Assembly (NCBI GenBank): GCA_946811185.2
Contig: OX328109.1
Span: forward strand, 14,668,255 to 14,732,254
Direction of reading: 5' to 3'
DNA length: 64,000 nt
Origin: Hippopus hippopus
Lineage: Eukaryota; Mollusca; Bivalvia; Cardiida; Cardiidae
Position numbers and translations under genes: made by a program. Position 1 is the first letter of the stretch, and each line of letters opens with the position of its first letter. Below the pieces are notes generated by a model. That model searched no databases, had not been told where the DNA came from, and worked only from the letters and a program-made list of their open reading frames with translations. Of this stretch, positions 43,691 through 54,269 are shown in pieces.

Positions 43691-44198
43691 CAGTGTTCCC
43701 ACTAGCTTTTTATTTCAAGGGTACACTTACCCCCTGAGCTGTAAATGGGAGGGGGGGGATTTCATATTTGAGGGTATGACAATAATGGTTGCAATCCATA
43801 TTGATGATTTGCAGCAAGAAAGGCTGTTATATCAAGATATTTGTGGAAATTTACAGCTGAAAGTCATTAAAAAGCTGAAAAGACAGTCTGATGTGACTCT
43901 GATCGGACAATGTCAAAAGGAACATTTTGTTGTGTCATGTGTTTCTGCGTTTTTTGGTCCAATCAATTTTTCATGTCCGTTAATTTATGTATAAGTATTT
44001 CCGCATGATTTGACTAAAAGTTGTCAATAAGGGTAACAAGTAACTTCAAAACCTATCATTTTACACAAGATAAATGGATAATAGCTTTTTTTTTAACATT
44101 TTTTTTTCCTAGAGGTCTCGCATGTAACCAAAATTTGTTACGTGAATTTTAATTCTGTAACGTGATTCATGCAATAATTTGCATGAGTGGGAACACTG
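43691..44198. mobile_element. 508-bp element nested in the hAT-like element
   Basis: Perfect 13-bp TIRs CAGTGTTCCCACT and AGTGGGAACACTG. GGGTACACTTACCCC lies near the left end and CATGTAAC, GTTACGTGA and GTAACGTGA motifs near the right. No clear target duplication is seen. It shares an internal block with 28534-29840. Confidence 0.75.
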
Positions 44199-44306
44199 TT
44201 TTTTCCTTTCCAAACTAGATCTCGATCTAAAACACAAGTTTCAAAATCAAACAATGCAATTTGAATTATTATTAACCAATTTACAGTTCTGACGAATTGC
44301 CCTTAC

Positions 44307-44397
44307 TTGACCGAGGTGGTTCCCAAATGACCTTCCATTTGTTCTCCGCAGTTTTCACTCGATCTATCAAAATCGGAGGAGGGGGTTGTCGTGTCTT
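44307..44397 (-). CDS. Exon-like stretch inside transposon
   Basis: Minus strand, between TTTGTTTGATCAG and donor TCAA|GTAAGG: KTRQPPPPILIDRVKTAENK then WKVIWEPPRS. Composition looks protein-coding (proline run, Trp residues), and only this frame is open. The frame also runs on to a stop seven codons later. It may be a captured exon or part of a transposase; I do not recognise it. Confidence 0.35.
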
Positions 44398-45181
44398 CTG
44401 ATCAAACAAATCCCTTAAAAATGTTTGTATTGCGTTTCAGTGGCATATTTAATCCTGCTTTAACACACCAGTCAAAAAGTTGAACACGCTTAAAAGTCGC
44501 CGCACGAATGTACTGTGATTTTTTTAAATCTGGAAACACGTGTAACTACACTTTCACTGTGCATGCGTAGAGAATAGTGGTTCCCTGCTTATTAAAAAGA
44601 ATTCAATATCGAGATCGGACACCATTTGGAATGACTGTTCTCGAATAGTCTAAAAACAGCGATGAGTGCAATATCTATCGATGTAGGGAAGCTTTGTCGG
44701 ACTTTCCCTTTGTTTCAATTGATCGACTAGTGCCCAATTATTTTTTTTTGCGCGCAGTGGTTTCTTGTTTCCGCGCGAGTTACAACGTTTTTGCGTGATT
44801 CTTCCCCAACCAAGTACAGGAACTTGCGCAACAGAATAAAAAAAGGGGGGATTCCCGCAATCGCGCGGCCTGGATGCAACACTGAAACTGTCCATTGATG
44901 GAGATATTTTTCCCCAAAGATAAATTTGAAATAGTATCAATTCGGTTTTTAAGATCGGCTTGAAAGTTTTATTTAATTTATTTAGCAGGATAAAGTTAAA
45001 ACTTGGAATTGTGTGGTTAAGGGTTTAATCAAACAATAACTTACCTAAATCAGTAGCCTGGCAATTGTTAAAACTTGACTCGGCTTGCCTCCCTTGGGTC
45101 ATTTAACAATCTGTTTCTCTGTAAGTAATTATACAACATAAATTCTACAATCTAAATGACTTATGCTTTTTAAAAAGGTAC

Positions 45182-45365
45182 TTAACCCTTTACCAAACAA
45201 AAAATTCTTAGACTGGTTCAAATTGAAAGCATTGACAGATGATAAAGGTGGCCTATATCATCAGTAAGACAAAATTTGTCCTTGACAGACTAGAAAAAAT
45301 TGTTGGAAAAAGGAGAAAATGTAGGTAACCTACATTTTCTCCTTTATCCACAATGTTTTCCAAAT
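45182..45365 (+). mobile_element. F1 MITE with covarying apex, short arm lost
   Basis: Hairpin tip ATGTAGG/CCTACAT in place of ATGCTGG/CCAGCAT. Joined at the right to an F3 piece. Confidence 0.75.
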
Positions 45366-45515
45366 CCCATGTCAGTCCACACAATCCACACAGGCTGACT
45401 TGGGGCAATACTTTTGCTTTTGGTAGATTTTCTACCTGTAAAAGGACCATTTTACCTCATCATTCAGCTTATTTTAGAATAAAATGGATCCAGGCTACAA
45501 CCTGCTTGGGATAAT
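45366..45515. mobile_element. F3 partial element
   Basis: ATCCACACAGGCTGACTTGG, then AAAAGGACCATTTTACCTCA and ATAAAATGGATCC. Confidence 0.6.
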
Positions 45516-45519
45516 CTAT

Positions 45520-46130
45520 GAAGAACATGTATGAAACCCTAGATCAATTGATTGATTCATTGAATGGTCGCTCATCTTCCTAGATATGATGGATTAATGT
45601 CTATTGCATCTACAGTTGCTGTGCAATTTCATGGTTTTCTGTTCTTTAGAAACTTTAAATTGAGTTGATTGAAGCATGGAACCAATCTACAGTTTCAAGG
45701 AAATCCTCAAAAAAAATTATAAATACAGGTCCTATAGGATTTTCTTGGTGCAGTATGACCAATGTTTAGACGAAAAGGATTACCTTATTTGTATTCACAT
45801 TTACAACTTAATTTATTTGTTCAACTTTCGATAATTTGCCCTCAGATTTTTTTTCAAGTGCTTGAAAATTCAGCCAGCATTTCCCAATTTTGACTGGCAT
45901 TTTGTGAGTAGAAAGATGGTAATCTGAAACCCAGATTTGGTGAAGTAAATAAAACATAAAAGAATATTGTAAATTTCATCATATCTACATCTATTTGTCA
46001 TGTATTTGAAAATAACAAAAAAATAAGTACCCTAAGTTTTGACTTTCGACACCAAGATAACAGGTCATAAATGACACTCTAATTTTTACATCTTGAGAAA
46101 TTACTGAATCTTTAACTCTTCTCCTGTTAA
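45520..46130. other. No feature recognised
   Basis: AT-rich, short open frames only. Confidence 0.45.
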
Positions 46131-46134
46131 ATAT

Positions 46135-46331
46135 TAACTAAAATGAAACTTTCAAGCTGATAGTAAAACCCCAAATGTTGCTATTTCAAAGGTATTTTTG
46201 AAAGAAGGATATCTCCTTAACGAACAGTGTAGATCCAAGATCAGACTGCACGTTCTGTGCAGTCTGATCAAGAGCTTGATCTACACTGTCCGCAAAAGGT
46301 GAGTGAGTCGCGCTTAGCAGCCTAAGGGTTA
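46135..46331. mobile_element. F2 element, long version
   Basis: TTAACTAAAATGAAACTTTC to GCAGCCTAAGGGTTAA; hairpin near perfect with an inserted GAGC in one arm. Confidence 0.78.
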
Positions 46332-46404
46332 AGTGCTGAATTTACGAAATTGACTCTTTCACTTAGTTTCAATGTTGTTTGGCCAGAATATGTAAGACTA
46401 ACAA

Positions 46405-46510
46405 AGTAGCAGACAGTGTAGACCAAAATCAGACTGCACGTGGTGCAGTCTGATCTTGATCTACACTGTCTGCGAAAACAACTTAAACTGGTTCCAGCGT
46501 AATTATGGGT
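46405..46510. mobile_element. F2 hairpin
   Basis: GCAGACAGTGTAGACCAAAA to GATCTACACTGTCTGCGAA. Confidence 0.68.
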
Positions 46511-46705
46511 TAAAACTCAATTCGTAAATTATCCGTAATGATGTACACGGCTATTTCACAATGTCGTCTGCTACAATTTTCCAAGGCAGGAAGTAGATCG
46601 ATACCGATCTACGTTCCAGTTTCAGCAACCAACATAAATATACATGTACTATTTCGACTGTAAATAAAGTATACGAACAGAACTTTTACTTCAATATTTT
46701 CTTAG

Positions 46706-46960
46706 CCTTACCTTGTGTATAGTGAAGAAATATCAAACAAAACTCTAACGCTGTTGTTCCTCTCCCAACTGAATCAGAAATGAATTGTCACTGTAACTTC
46801 TACTACAAAGTCTGCGCGGCGTTTTAGTAAATGAAATTCGGTCTGATGTTTTCATTGGTCAACCAGCAGATTGTTCCGGTATGTTCCAGATACAGGACAT
46901 CAAGGGAAGTAAATCTATTTCGTAGAACGTCTGTACTTGTTATCTCCCTTATATAAATCG
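46706..46960 (-). promoter_or_regulatory. Possible promoter and non-coding first exon
   Basis: Minus strand: GACCAATGAAAAC (CCAAT-like, near 46860), then about 90 bp without ATG ending CACAAG|GTAAGG (donor at 46711-46706). On the plus strand CTTATATAAATCGG near 46950 is TATA-like. The region is repeat-free between F2 and F1 copies. It could be the start of the WSB gene, far upstream, or of another gene; not proven. Confidence 0.25.
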
Positions 46961-47008
46961 GCTCGTTACTCACCCAGACGCATTGCCAATACAAAATTTC
47001 TGGACCTC

Positions 47009-47200
47009 TTAACTGTTTGCCAAACAACAAATTCTAGACTCTTCCAAATTGAAAGCATCTGCAGACAACAAACCGAAAGTGATGCAAATCAACAAACTTT
47101 CTTTGACTGGGTAGAAAACAGTGTGGGGAAAAGGAGAAAATGTTGCTTAAAGGCATTTTCCCCGTTTCCCAAAATATTTTCAAAAGCCTTCCCCGTCAGG
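47009..47200 (+). mobile_element. F1 MITE, right end lost
   Basis: TTAACTGTTTGCC start; apex decayed (GTTGCTTAAAGGC). Confidence 0.68.
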
Positions 47201-47821
47201 TATAAGAATAAAACCTGTCAGGTTTGCACTTTCTCCATCTTTTGAATTCATTGTCCTTTAGAGATATAAGTTTAAAGGCCTAGTAGCAGCCAAAAGTAAA
47301 GAATGCAGGAGTTAAATTGCACATTTAAATTTAATTCATACCAAGGCCTAACAAAAATATCTGTGTTTAGGGTTTTGGTCCGAGATGCTGTAGGTCGGGT
47401 AAGTAGGAAATTTTTTCCCCCAGAAACATGGTACATGGACCATGTACCAAAATCACACCTGACAGATATTTTTTTTTTCAATTGTAGCGTAAAAATTTTA
47501 GGGTCAGCAGTATTTTCTAGGCAGGGTAGGGAAACCATAATCACAGCTTTTTTTTTTTAGGCCCAATTGAAAGTATCGAAATTATTGTGATCTACACTTT
47601 CCACTATAATTTTGGCAGCTATGGGCCTTTAAACTTTGTTATGCTGTAATGGGTTAACAGTGTCATCACTACTTTGATTGTTCTTTCATATCTCTTATCC
47701 TTGCTAGTTCGTATCTCTTGCCATCTAGAAGTCATCTTAAAGTCTAATGTAGAGATGAAAGGGACTATAATTGGACTATACCTTGTTGCTTGTACTGGTA
47801 AGTTTGAACCTCATATTTTGC

Positions 47822-48046
47822 CTAACTCTTTATCACACGACAAAATTTTGGACTGGTCCAAATTCAAAACATTTGCAGACGACAAAATAAATGTGGCTCA
47901 AATGGTGCAAATTTTCTTTGATAGGGTAGAAAACATTGTGGGAAAAGGAGAAAATGCCGGTTACCTCATTTTCTCCTTTTCCCACAATGTTTTCAAAAGG
48001 CCTCTTTCCCAGTGTCATTAAAACTCGGCGCTGTGTGGAAAAGGAA
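47822..48046 (+). mobile_element. F1 MITE, termini mutated
   Basis: CTAACTCTTTATC start and GTGGAAAAGGAAG end; apex short of three bases (GCCGGTTACCTC). Confidence 0.78.
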
Positions 48047-48346
48047 GTCTGAGTTGGACATGAAAGGGACTACAATTGGAATTTACCTTGTTTTTATATA
48101 GTGGTAAGTTTTAAGCTCATATTTTGCTTAAAAGCAAGCTCTGTGTGTTTTTGCAAACAGTGTAGACTAAGACCAGTTTTCACAGAGCATGCAGTCTGAT
48201 CTCCAACCTATAAATTCCAAGTCATCTAAAGTATGAGGGGGAGGAGTTGAAAAATTATGTCTCAACTGACAAAAAAAATGCTGTTGCAATCAGACATATG
48301 CGTAGGAGGAGTCTCTTTTACCACTGCTATAATTATTAAAGTAACA

Positions 48347-48703
48347 ATAAAGCCCAAAAGTAAACAAAGCGGGTGTTTAAATGCATTTGAATTCATATCA
48401 TACCATTTAAAAGTATGGAAATTATTGTGAAGATGACAATCTGTCATTGTACAGTCGCTCCAAGTGTTAGCTGCTGAGAGAAATTAATTTCAAAACTAGG
48501 TTAAAACCTGCCAGGTAGCTGTCTTTTGTTTACTTTTTGCCTGATTTTAAAATTCTTTTTTCTGCCAGCAACTAACATATGATACGACCACACAGTAATA
48601 GACTGTCGTCTCCACAATATTTTTCATACTTTTAAATGGTATGATCTAAATTTAAATGTATTATAACACCTGCTTTGATATTTTGGTCTTTACTTGGCCT
48701 TTA
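48347..48703. mobile_element. Foldback element with ~100-bp TIRs
   Basis: TAAAGCCCAAAAGTAAACAA at the left and, inverted, TTAAAGGCCAAGTAAAGACC at the right. Both continue through CATACCATTTAAAAGTATG and ATTGTG(A/G)AGA.GACA. Confidence 0.72.
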
Positions 48704-48751
48704 AGCAAAGGTTTTTTTTTTTAATTTATACATGTATTTAAATCTATACAT

Positions 48752-49025
48752 GTACCAAACAACAAAATCTTATACTTTTCCAAATTTAAAGTATTTGCAG
48801 ATGACAATTTAAATGTTTCTAGAATGATGCAATTTGGCTGTAAAAAAAGTAGAAAACATTGTTCAAAAAGGAGAAAATACTGGTTACCAGCATTTTCTCC
48901 TTTTCCCACAACATTTTCTATCCCATCAAAGACAGAAATCATTATTTGAAATACCTTGAATTTGTTGTCTGTAAATGCTTTCAATTAGGTTGAGTCCAAA
49001 ATTTTGTTGTTTAGTAAAGAGTTAA
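48752..49025. mobile_element. F1 long/long isomer
   Basis: Long arms on both sides: left AACAACAAAATCTTATACTT and GTATTTGCAGATGACAAT, right TTGTTGTCTGTAAATGCTTT and TCCAAAATTTTGTTG. Closes at TTAA 49022. Confidence 0.75.
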
Positions 49026-49254
49026 TTGGTCATCTATGATTGCTTTCAACAATCGAAAATCAAAATTAGTCCAAAATCGGGTGCGTAGCTAGGAATGTAA
49101 TAAAGATTATGCCCAATTATTCTAAATTTTCTTCTCTTTGTTTTTTCTTTCTTTCTTGGCTCACTTTTGTTCTAGCAAAATTGATATTAGCACCTGAAAT
49201 AGCCCAGCCCAACTTAATTGAATTTTAAAGCAATGTAAATTATAAATATCACAC

Positions 49255-49340
49255 TGCATTTTGCAGACAATTTGGATCAAGATTAGACTGCACAGAATGT
49301 GCAGTCTGATCTTTAATCTACATTGTCAGCTATGTAATTT
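49255..49340. mobile_element. F2 hairpin
   Basis: GATCAAGATTAGACTGCACA to TGTGCAGTCTGATCTTTAAT. Confidence 0.68.
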
Positions 49341-49499
49341 TTCTTTTCTAGCGAAAACAATTGAGATTATTTGGTCTCTTTTCCTGATTGAGTGCATTTC
49401 ATTACTTATGTTTTGACGGTTAATGTTGAAGCCAGGCCATAGGGCTTCCACCTGGCTATGTGCCTGAAAATATCGTCATTTGCTTTGAATAGTTATAGG

Positions 49500-49726
49500 G
49501 GTCCTGTGTGGCTCAGTGGTGCAAGTGTAGGACTCGTGACCTGGAGGCCCCGGGTTCGAGCCTCACTGGCTTCACTGGGTCTTTCAGAGGAGTATCCTTG
49601 GGCAAGACACTTCAGAGCCCTAGCCTAGTACTAGTGAAACCCAGGAAAACAGGAATGTGAGAGCTGTTGCCATGATATGACTGAAATAATGTTGAACACC
49701 ATTCAAACAAACAAACAAACTGATTA
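49500..49726 (+). mobile_element. tRNA-derived SINE with target duplication
   Basis: A box TGTGGCTCAGTGGTGC, B box GGGTTCGAGCCTC, body, and an (ACAA)n tail ending AACAAACAAAC. AGTTATAGG at 49491-49499 repeats exactly at 49727-49735. Confidence 0.85.
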
Positions 49727-49739
49727 AGTTATAGGAATG

Positions 49740-50460
49740 AATGATGCAATACCGATTCCACCGGACCAACTTTTGGGCTGGCTGGTACCCGAAAATTGTC
49801 CAACTACATGTCCTACCTTTACAATACCTGTGTGTGGAACCAATCATGTAACATACATTAATGAGTGCTTCCTCAAACAAGCCAGATGCAAGTGAGTATC
49901 AGTCTTTGAACTTTTTTGTTTCCAACTTATCAAATAAGTTTTTTACCAAATATTTTTCTTTTAAAGAAATAGATACCCAATGTAATTGAATTTGATCCTC
50001 ATTTGAGTTAACAAAGAAAATATTAGGCATTTTTCTGTTGCAAATGTCTTCAGTTGCATTTTTGCGTACAGGCAGCTATACCACTATTGTACATTACTTG
50101 AATGCAGATTAGATGCAGATTTGGCAACAGCAAACCATGGCATTTGTCCATAACTAATGGAGGCATGATTTCACAACAGGATAATATTGCTTATAGCTAG
50201 ACTTGGATACATATTAAATTTCAAAACTAAACACCTTGATTTTTTTTTTCTTACAAAACAAGAGAGCCACGATGGCCCTGTATTGCTCAACTGCCTAAAA
50301 AATTGCTTATGCCACACATGTAATTGGCATTGAGTCATCAAACTGATTCAAATCTGTATTACTCAAACAAATTGACATGAAATAAGTGACCACTATAACC
50401 ATATATTACACGCTTGAATTAGTGTCTAAACTTAGCTTCAGCTATTTTCGTCTGATGCAG
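49740..50460. other. Mostly unrecognised
   Basis: Contains the mollusc-type leader CAAGAGAGCCACGATGGCCC near 50262; no gene seen. Confidence 0.45.
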
Positions 50461-50469
50461 AACTATGTA

Positions 50470-50566
50470 AACAGTTACCAGTATTTTCTCCTTTTCTCAT
50501 AATGTTTTCAAAAGCCCTTCTTCTTCAGGGTCGTTAAAACAAGGAACTGTGTGGTAAAGGGTTTAA
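50470..50566 (+). mobile_element. F1 right half (starts at apex)
   Basis: Begins CAGTTACCAGTATTTTCTCC and runs through the short arm to TTAA. No left half precedes it. Confidence 0.68.
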
Positions 50567-50696
50567 CTTAGAATTAAAGGGTTAAGAGTGGATGGTCATT
50601 AATGATTTGAGTGACCCTGGCTTGTTTGAATCTATGCTGAACTGCTTATTCTGTGCAACTTTTTCCATTGTCACAGTGTTCTTAGAAACAGCCTAG

Positions 50697-50920
50697 ACTC
50701 TTGACCAAACGACAAAATTTCAGCATTGTCTAAACTGAAAGCCTTTGTTGAGGACATATCAAATGTGACTCAAAATATGACATTTCTTTTTTAAAGGGTG
50801 AAAAAAATAACAGAAAAAGATAAAAAAAATTGCTAGATACTATGACTTTCTTTTTTTCCCGTAATATTTTCATAAGCCTTCCTCCAGGGGTTGATTTTAT
50901 TTTACATCTGGAAAAAAGGT
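50697..50920 (+). mobile_element. F1 MITE, strongly decayed
   Basis: CCAAACGACAAAATTTCAGC start; poly-A/T-rich hairpin. Confidence 0.58.
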
Positions 50921-51225
50921 GGTTATAAAATTATAGAATAGACAAAATCAACAAATAATTTCTGTAAAACAATGTTTTTTATTTTTTTTATTAATTTAAT
51001 CATCCATTACACCAGCAGGAAAAAAAAGACTATCGAATCCTCACTGAAAAACTCTCTTCTTAAATAGAACTTAACAAATACATGTAGAATGAAAGGAATT
51101 GTCAGAAAAATAACAACAGTGACAGTCATATGAAGCCAATGAATGATATTCTTAACAGAAAAATGATGAAACTATGGTTAAACAAAAACAAATATGTACG
51201 TCTAGTTCAGTATCTTGCTCCAGAA

Positions 51226-52064
51226 TCCTAATGTCTTTACTAAAAATCAAAATTCTTGACTCCTCCATATTGGAAGCATTTGCAGGCAACAATGTAAACG
51301 TGGCTCATATCAAAGATTAAAGGTTTGGTCACACCGAGCTAACGGACGAGAAACAGATAAAAAATCATTTTATCCGTTCGTGTCCGTTCTTATCCGTTTT
51401 ATGTCCATTTCTTATCCGGTGAATCCGCTACTTGTCCAGCAACGTCCGGTGATGTCCGTTCCGCCCGGTGGGAAGTTTTGAGCATGTTCAAAAATTTACA
51501 TTGGACAAAACAAACAGAGACGTGCAAATGACAGACTTTGGATGCATCTGACTATTTATACCCTCGGCATGTCACGTGACTGGTACATTCCTCGTATGTT
51601 GGTGTTCGGTACATTTCCGTTCATCGTACGTTTTGTCCGGTTCTCATGCGTTGGACTTCCGTTTTATCTGGTACAAGTCCGTTACTCGTACGGTGATATC
51701 TGTTAATAGACCGTTAATTATCCTGTACATATCTGGTAAATGTGCGTTTTTTCCATTATATGTGCAGTACTCGTGCGGTCATTGTGTGGCTTCTTCGCTC
51801 CTCACACCGATCGCGTGAGCCTCGAGCGGCAGAGGAGATGAATTTTGTCACCGGATAACCAAATTCTGCATGTTTTTGTCCATTTTCCTTCCGTTACATT
51901 TCTGTTAGCCGGTCTGACCAAGCCTTTATGTTCAAAATGGTAGAAAACACGGTGGGAGTAAGAGAAAATGTTGCTTATTGCTATTCTCTAATTTTTTTCA
52001 CAATGTTTTCTGAAGCTTTCCTCCTCTGGGTCAAAAAGCCACTGATTGGTAAAGGATTTGTTAA
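51226..52064 (+). mobile_element. F1 MITE split by TA-flanked element
   Basis: The long arm up to GCTCATATCAAAGA (51317) resumes after the insertion at TGTTCAAAATGGTAGAAAAC. Right end GGTAAAGGATTTGTTAA. Confidence 0.75.
51320..51926. mobile_element. 607-bp TA-flanked element rich in TCCGTT
   Basis: TIRs AAGGTTTGGTCACACCG and, inverted, AAGGCTTGGTCAGACCG (15 of 17), flanked by TA on both sides. Over a dozen TCCGTT, TCCGGT and GTACGG-type motifs fill it, mostly in one orientation. TA flanks are typical of Tc1/mariner-type integration; the family is inference. Confidence 0.75.
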
Positions 52065-52069
52065 TTGGT

Positions 52070-52610
52070 CAATGTATACCGGTAAGTTGATAGATGTGTG
52101 ATGAATTTTATGTCAATGTCCAAAAATATTAATGTTATATTTACCAGATAGCGAGAATTTATTATGTTGAGGCTTGCCAAGTCGTGATTAGTTCTCAGAT
52201 TCAAGTTAAATAACTCTACTATTTTCAGGCGTTAACACAAAATTCATGCAACATGTACAATTTTTAGGAGATTCTGTCAATAAAATACAAATATCGATCA
52301 AAATGTACACCACTTTGGTATGCAACTTTCACGTTATCCAAGTTACACAGCATGCAAAAGAATAAAACAGTCACAAGACAAAACAGATTTCTTTGTTTTC
52401 TACTTGTTTATAAATAGATCAAAAATTTATTAAACAAAAAAATTTAAGGTAGTTCCCTTGTTTGAAAAATAATGTTTGAATATTGTTTCATATGTTTCAT
52501 GTTATATGACACGTTTTATCCATCAGTGATGTTGCAAGTTGCATGATAAATATAATCCACTGGCTTCCCTGGACTCTAGGCTCACATGTATGACTATGAT
52601 AAACTATGAA
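52070..52610. other. No feature recognised
   Basis: AT-rich, no coding signal. Confidence 0.45.
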
Positions 52611-52615
52611 ACAAC

Positions 52616-53060
52616 TAGAACTGTCACAAAATGTGACTAAATTCCCCCAGAAAGTGCTTTGATGAGGAAGACAAGTGTTTAAACCTTGTGTCCCCTATGT
52701 ACAATAAAGTCTAGGCTCAAGGGAAGATAATTCTTAAACACTTCAACAACAGTTTTGCTCTAATTCTCAAGAATTTCTCTATCTAGAGTATCTTAATTTT
52801 TGATTTGCTAATCCGTTTGATTTAGCTAATCAGAAATTATGATACTTTTTTAAATCCAGAATTGGACTAAGAATGCAATTCAGAATCTCTTGCTCATTTA
52901 TAATTTCTGGTATGTGTAAGTACAAATTTTCCATACAAGGGCAGCAAAACTAAGGAAAAAGTTTGAAACACAAATAGATGAACGAACATGGACAGACTTG
53001 TTGGACAAGACTAGGTTGTTTCCAGTATACCTCTCAAAACATATGTTTTGTTTGGGATTA
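52616..53060. mobile_element. Repeat related to 1675-1845
   Basis: CTAGAACTGTCACAAAATGT start and CCAGTATACCTCTCAAAACA end, as at 1.7 kb, but with about 270 bp more inside. Confidence 0.5.
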
Positions 53061-53865
53061 ATGAAAATATGAGAGAGAACACGAGAGCACATTTAAAAAA
53101 AAAGAAAAGGTATGATTAATTTCCTGTCAATAATAAAATAACAACAACTAGTACATACAAAATGAACAAAAAAAGAGGAAATATTTACAGACATTGAAAA
53201 AAAAAAAGAATTCTTAACTTACTGTACAGAAAGTCTTAAAAAGGTTCAAATTTCATGAATACTAATAATCCTTAATAATGATATTAAAAAATCATGTACA
53301 TCAGTATATTACACTTTGAAGTTCACTGAACAAAGAAATAAAGATGAACAAAGAGCTCTTCATTCAAGTCTCCAATCACTTCCAAAAGAGTGGTAAGAAC
53401 TATAAATGTAACAAAAGTCCTTATCTTGTTCAGTCAAACACAAGACATGAGAGAATCAGCAGATGAAATAAATGCATCAAGAATCTAAGGATTTAAGTTT
53501 TATACAATGATTGCCAAAGAAATACAACTTTGTAGTAGGCAACATTGAAAAAACATGTGGGAAACAAGGCAATTGCTTTTAACAAGCAACCGCCCCTTCT
53601 CTCCCGAAGTTTTTATATCCTCAAAATTGACATTTTACTCTCCTTTAAAACACTGTGCACAGTGCTTTACTGATTAAATTACTCTTTTATAGGTAAGTAC
53701 ATTGTATACAATAAATTAAAAAGGTTTAACAGTGTGCCCAAAAAAGTCATTCAGGATTTTCAGTCCTTTGATTTGTCTGTATTGTTAGAGGTAGCATAAT
53801 AAAGGATTTTGAGGTACCTGGATTTTGATTCATCATCTAACCTAACGAGCAGCATGTGCAACTTC
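53061..53865. other. No feature recognised
   Basis: AT-rich sequence with A-runs; no gene or clear repeat seen. Confidence 0.45.
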
Positions 53866-53869
53866 AGTC

Positions 53870-54062
53870 ATATTTTGTAGACCGTGTAGATCAAGATCAG
53901 GCTGCACAGAACATGGAGCCTGATCTTACATCTACAATGTCAGGTTATCTGTGAGGCATCATGACCAGAACAGCTTTCAAATTCTGAACCCTGGTTGTAT
54001 TACTGACGGCAAAGTCGGATTTATTTATTGAGTGCTCTGAAGGTAAAAACTTTAACCTCTCA
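53870..54062. mobile_element. F2 element with covarying arm
   Basis: Arms carry ATCAGGCT and AGCCTGAT, each changed from ATCAGACT/AGTCTGAT. Confidence 0.7.
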
Positions 54063-54071
54063 CCTGGCCTG

Positions 54072-54268
54072 TTAACTCCGTACCACAAGCCCAAGTTTTA
54101 GATTTGTCTGTATTGAAAGAATTTACAGACCACATTCAAATAAGTAGAAAACATTGTGGGAAAAGGAGAAAATGCTGGTTACCAGCATTTTCTCCTTTTC
54201 CCACAATGTTTTCAATAGCCTGCTTTCTCAGGGTCGTTAACACAGGGGATTGTGTAGTAAAGGGTTAA
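54072..54268 (+). mobile_element. F1 MITE, shortened long arm
   Basis: TTAA to TTAA, 197 bp; perfect hairpin. Confidence 0.82.
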
Positions 54269-54269
54269 A

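Larger units (their letters stand above)
43540..44884. mobile_element. 1.35-kb hAT-like element nested in F2
   Basis: TIRs CAGTGTTACATCCAGG and CCTGGATGCAACACTG (15 of 16 match), with 6-bp duplications AAACTG at 43534-43539 and 44885-44890. A GGGAGCTCCCCC palindrome follows the left TIR. The right end is CpG-rich (GCGCGCAG, CGCGCGGCC). It carries a second element and one exon-like stretch. Confidence 0.8.
43456..44999. mobile_element. F2 element split by a hAT-like element
   Basis: TTAACCCTCAGGC and a hairpin lacking its apex (AGATCAGACTGATCTTGA) run to AAACTG at 43539. After the insertion, AAACTGTCCATTGATGGAGA and GGCTTGAAAGTTTTATTTAA continue to TTAA 44996. The rejoined ~200 bp matches the inverted 7.4 kb F2 copy. 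Confidence 0.78.

Noticed and set aside
43776..43994. 72-codon plus-strand open frame
   Set aside because: It lies inside a 508-bp TIR element and shares sequence with a non-coding part of the 28.5 kb element.
44650..44940. 96-codon minus-strand open frame
   Set aside because: It crosses the boundary of the hAT-like element into F2 sequence, so it cannot be one ancestral gene.
49500..49600. tRNA gene
   Set aside because: A and B boxes are present but the acceptor and anticodon stems do not close, and a long body with an (ACAA)n tail follows: a SINE.
52720..52905. Third copy of the CAACCATTCTTAAG foldback family
   Set aside because: Some inverted words are present (AATTCTTAAAC, TTGATTTGCTAATC/GATTTAGCTAATCAG) but the ends could not be matched confidently.
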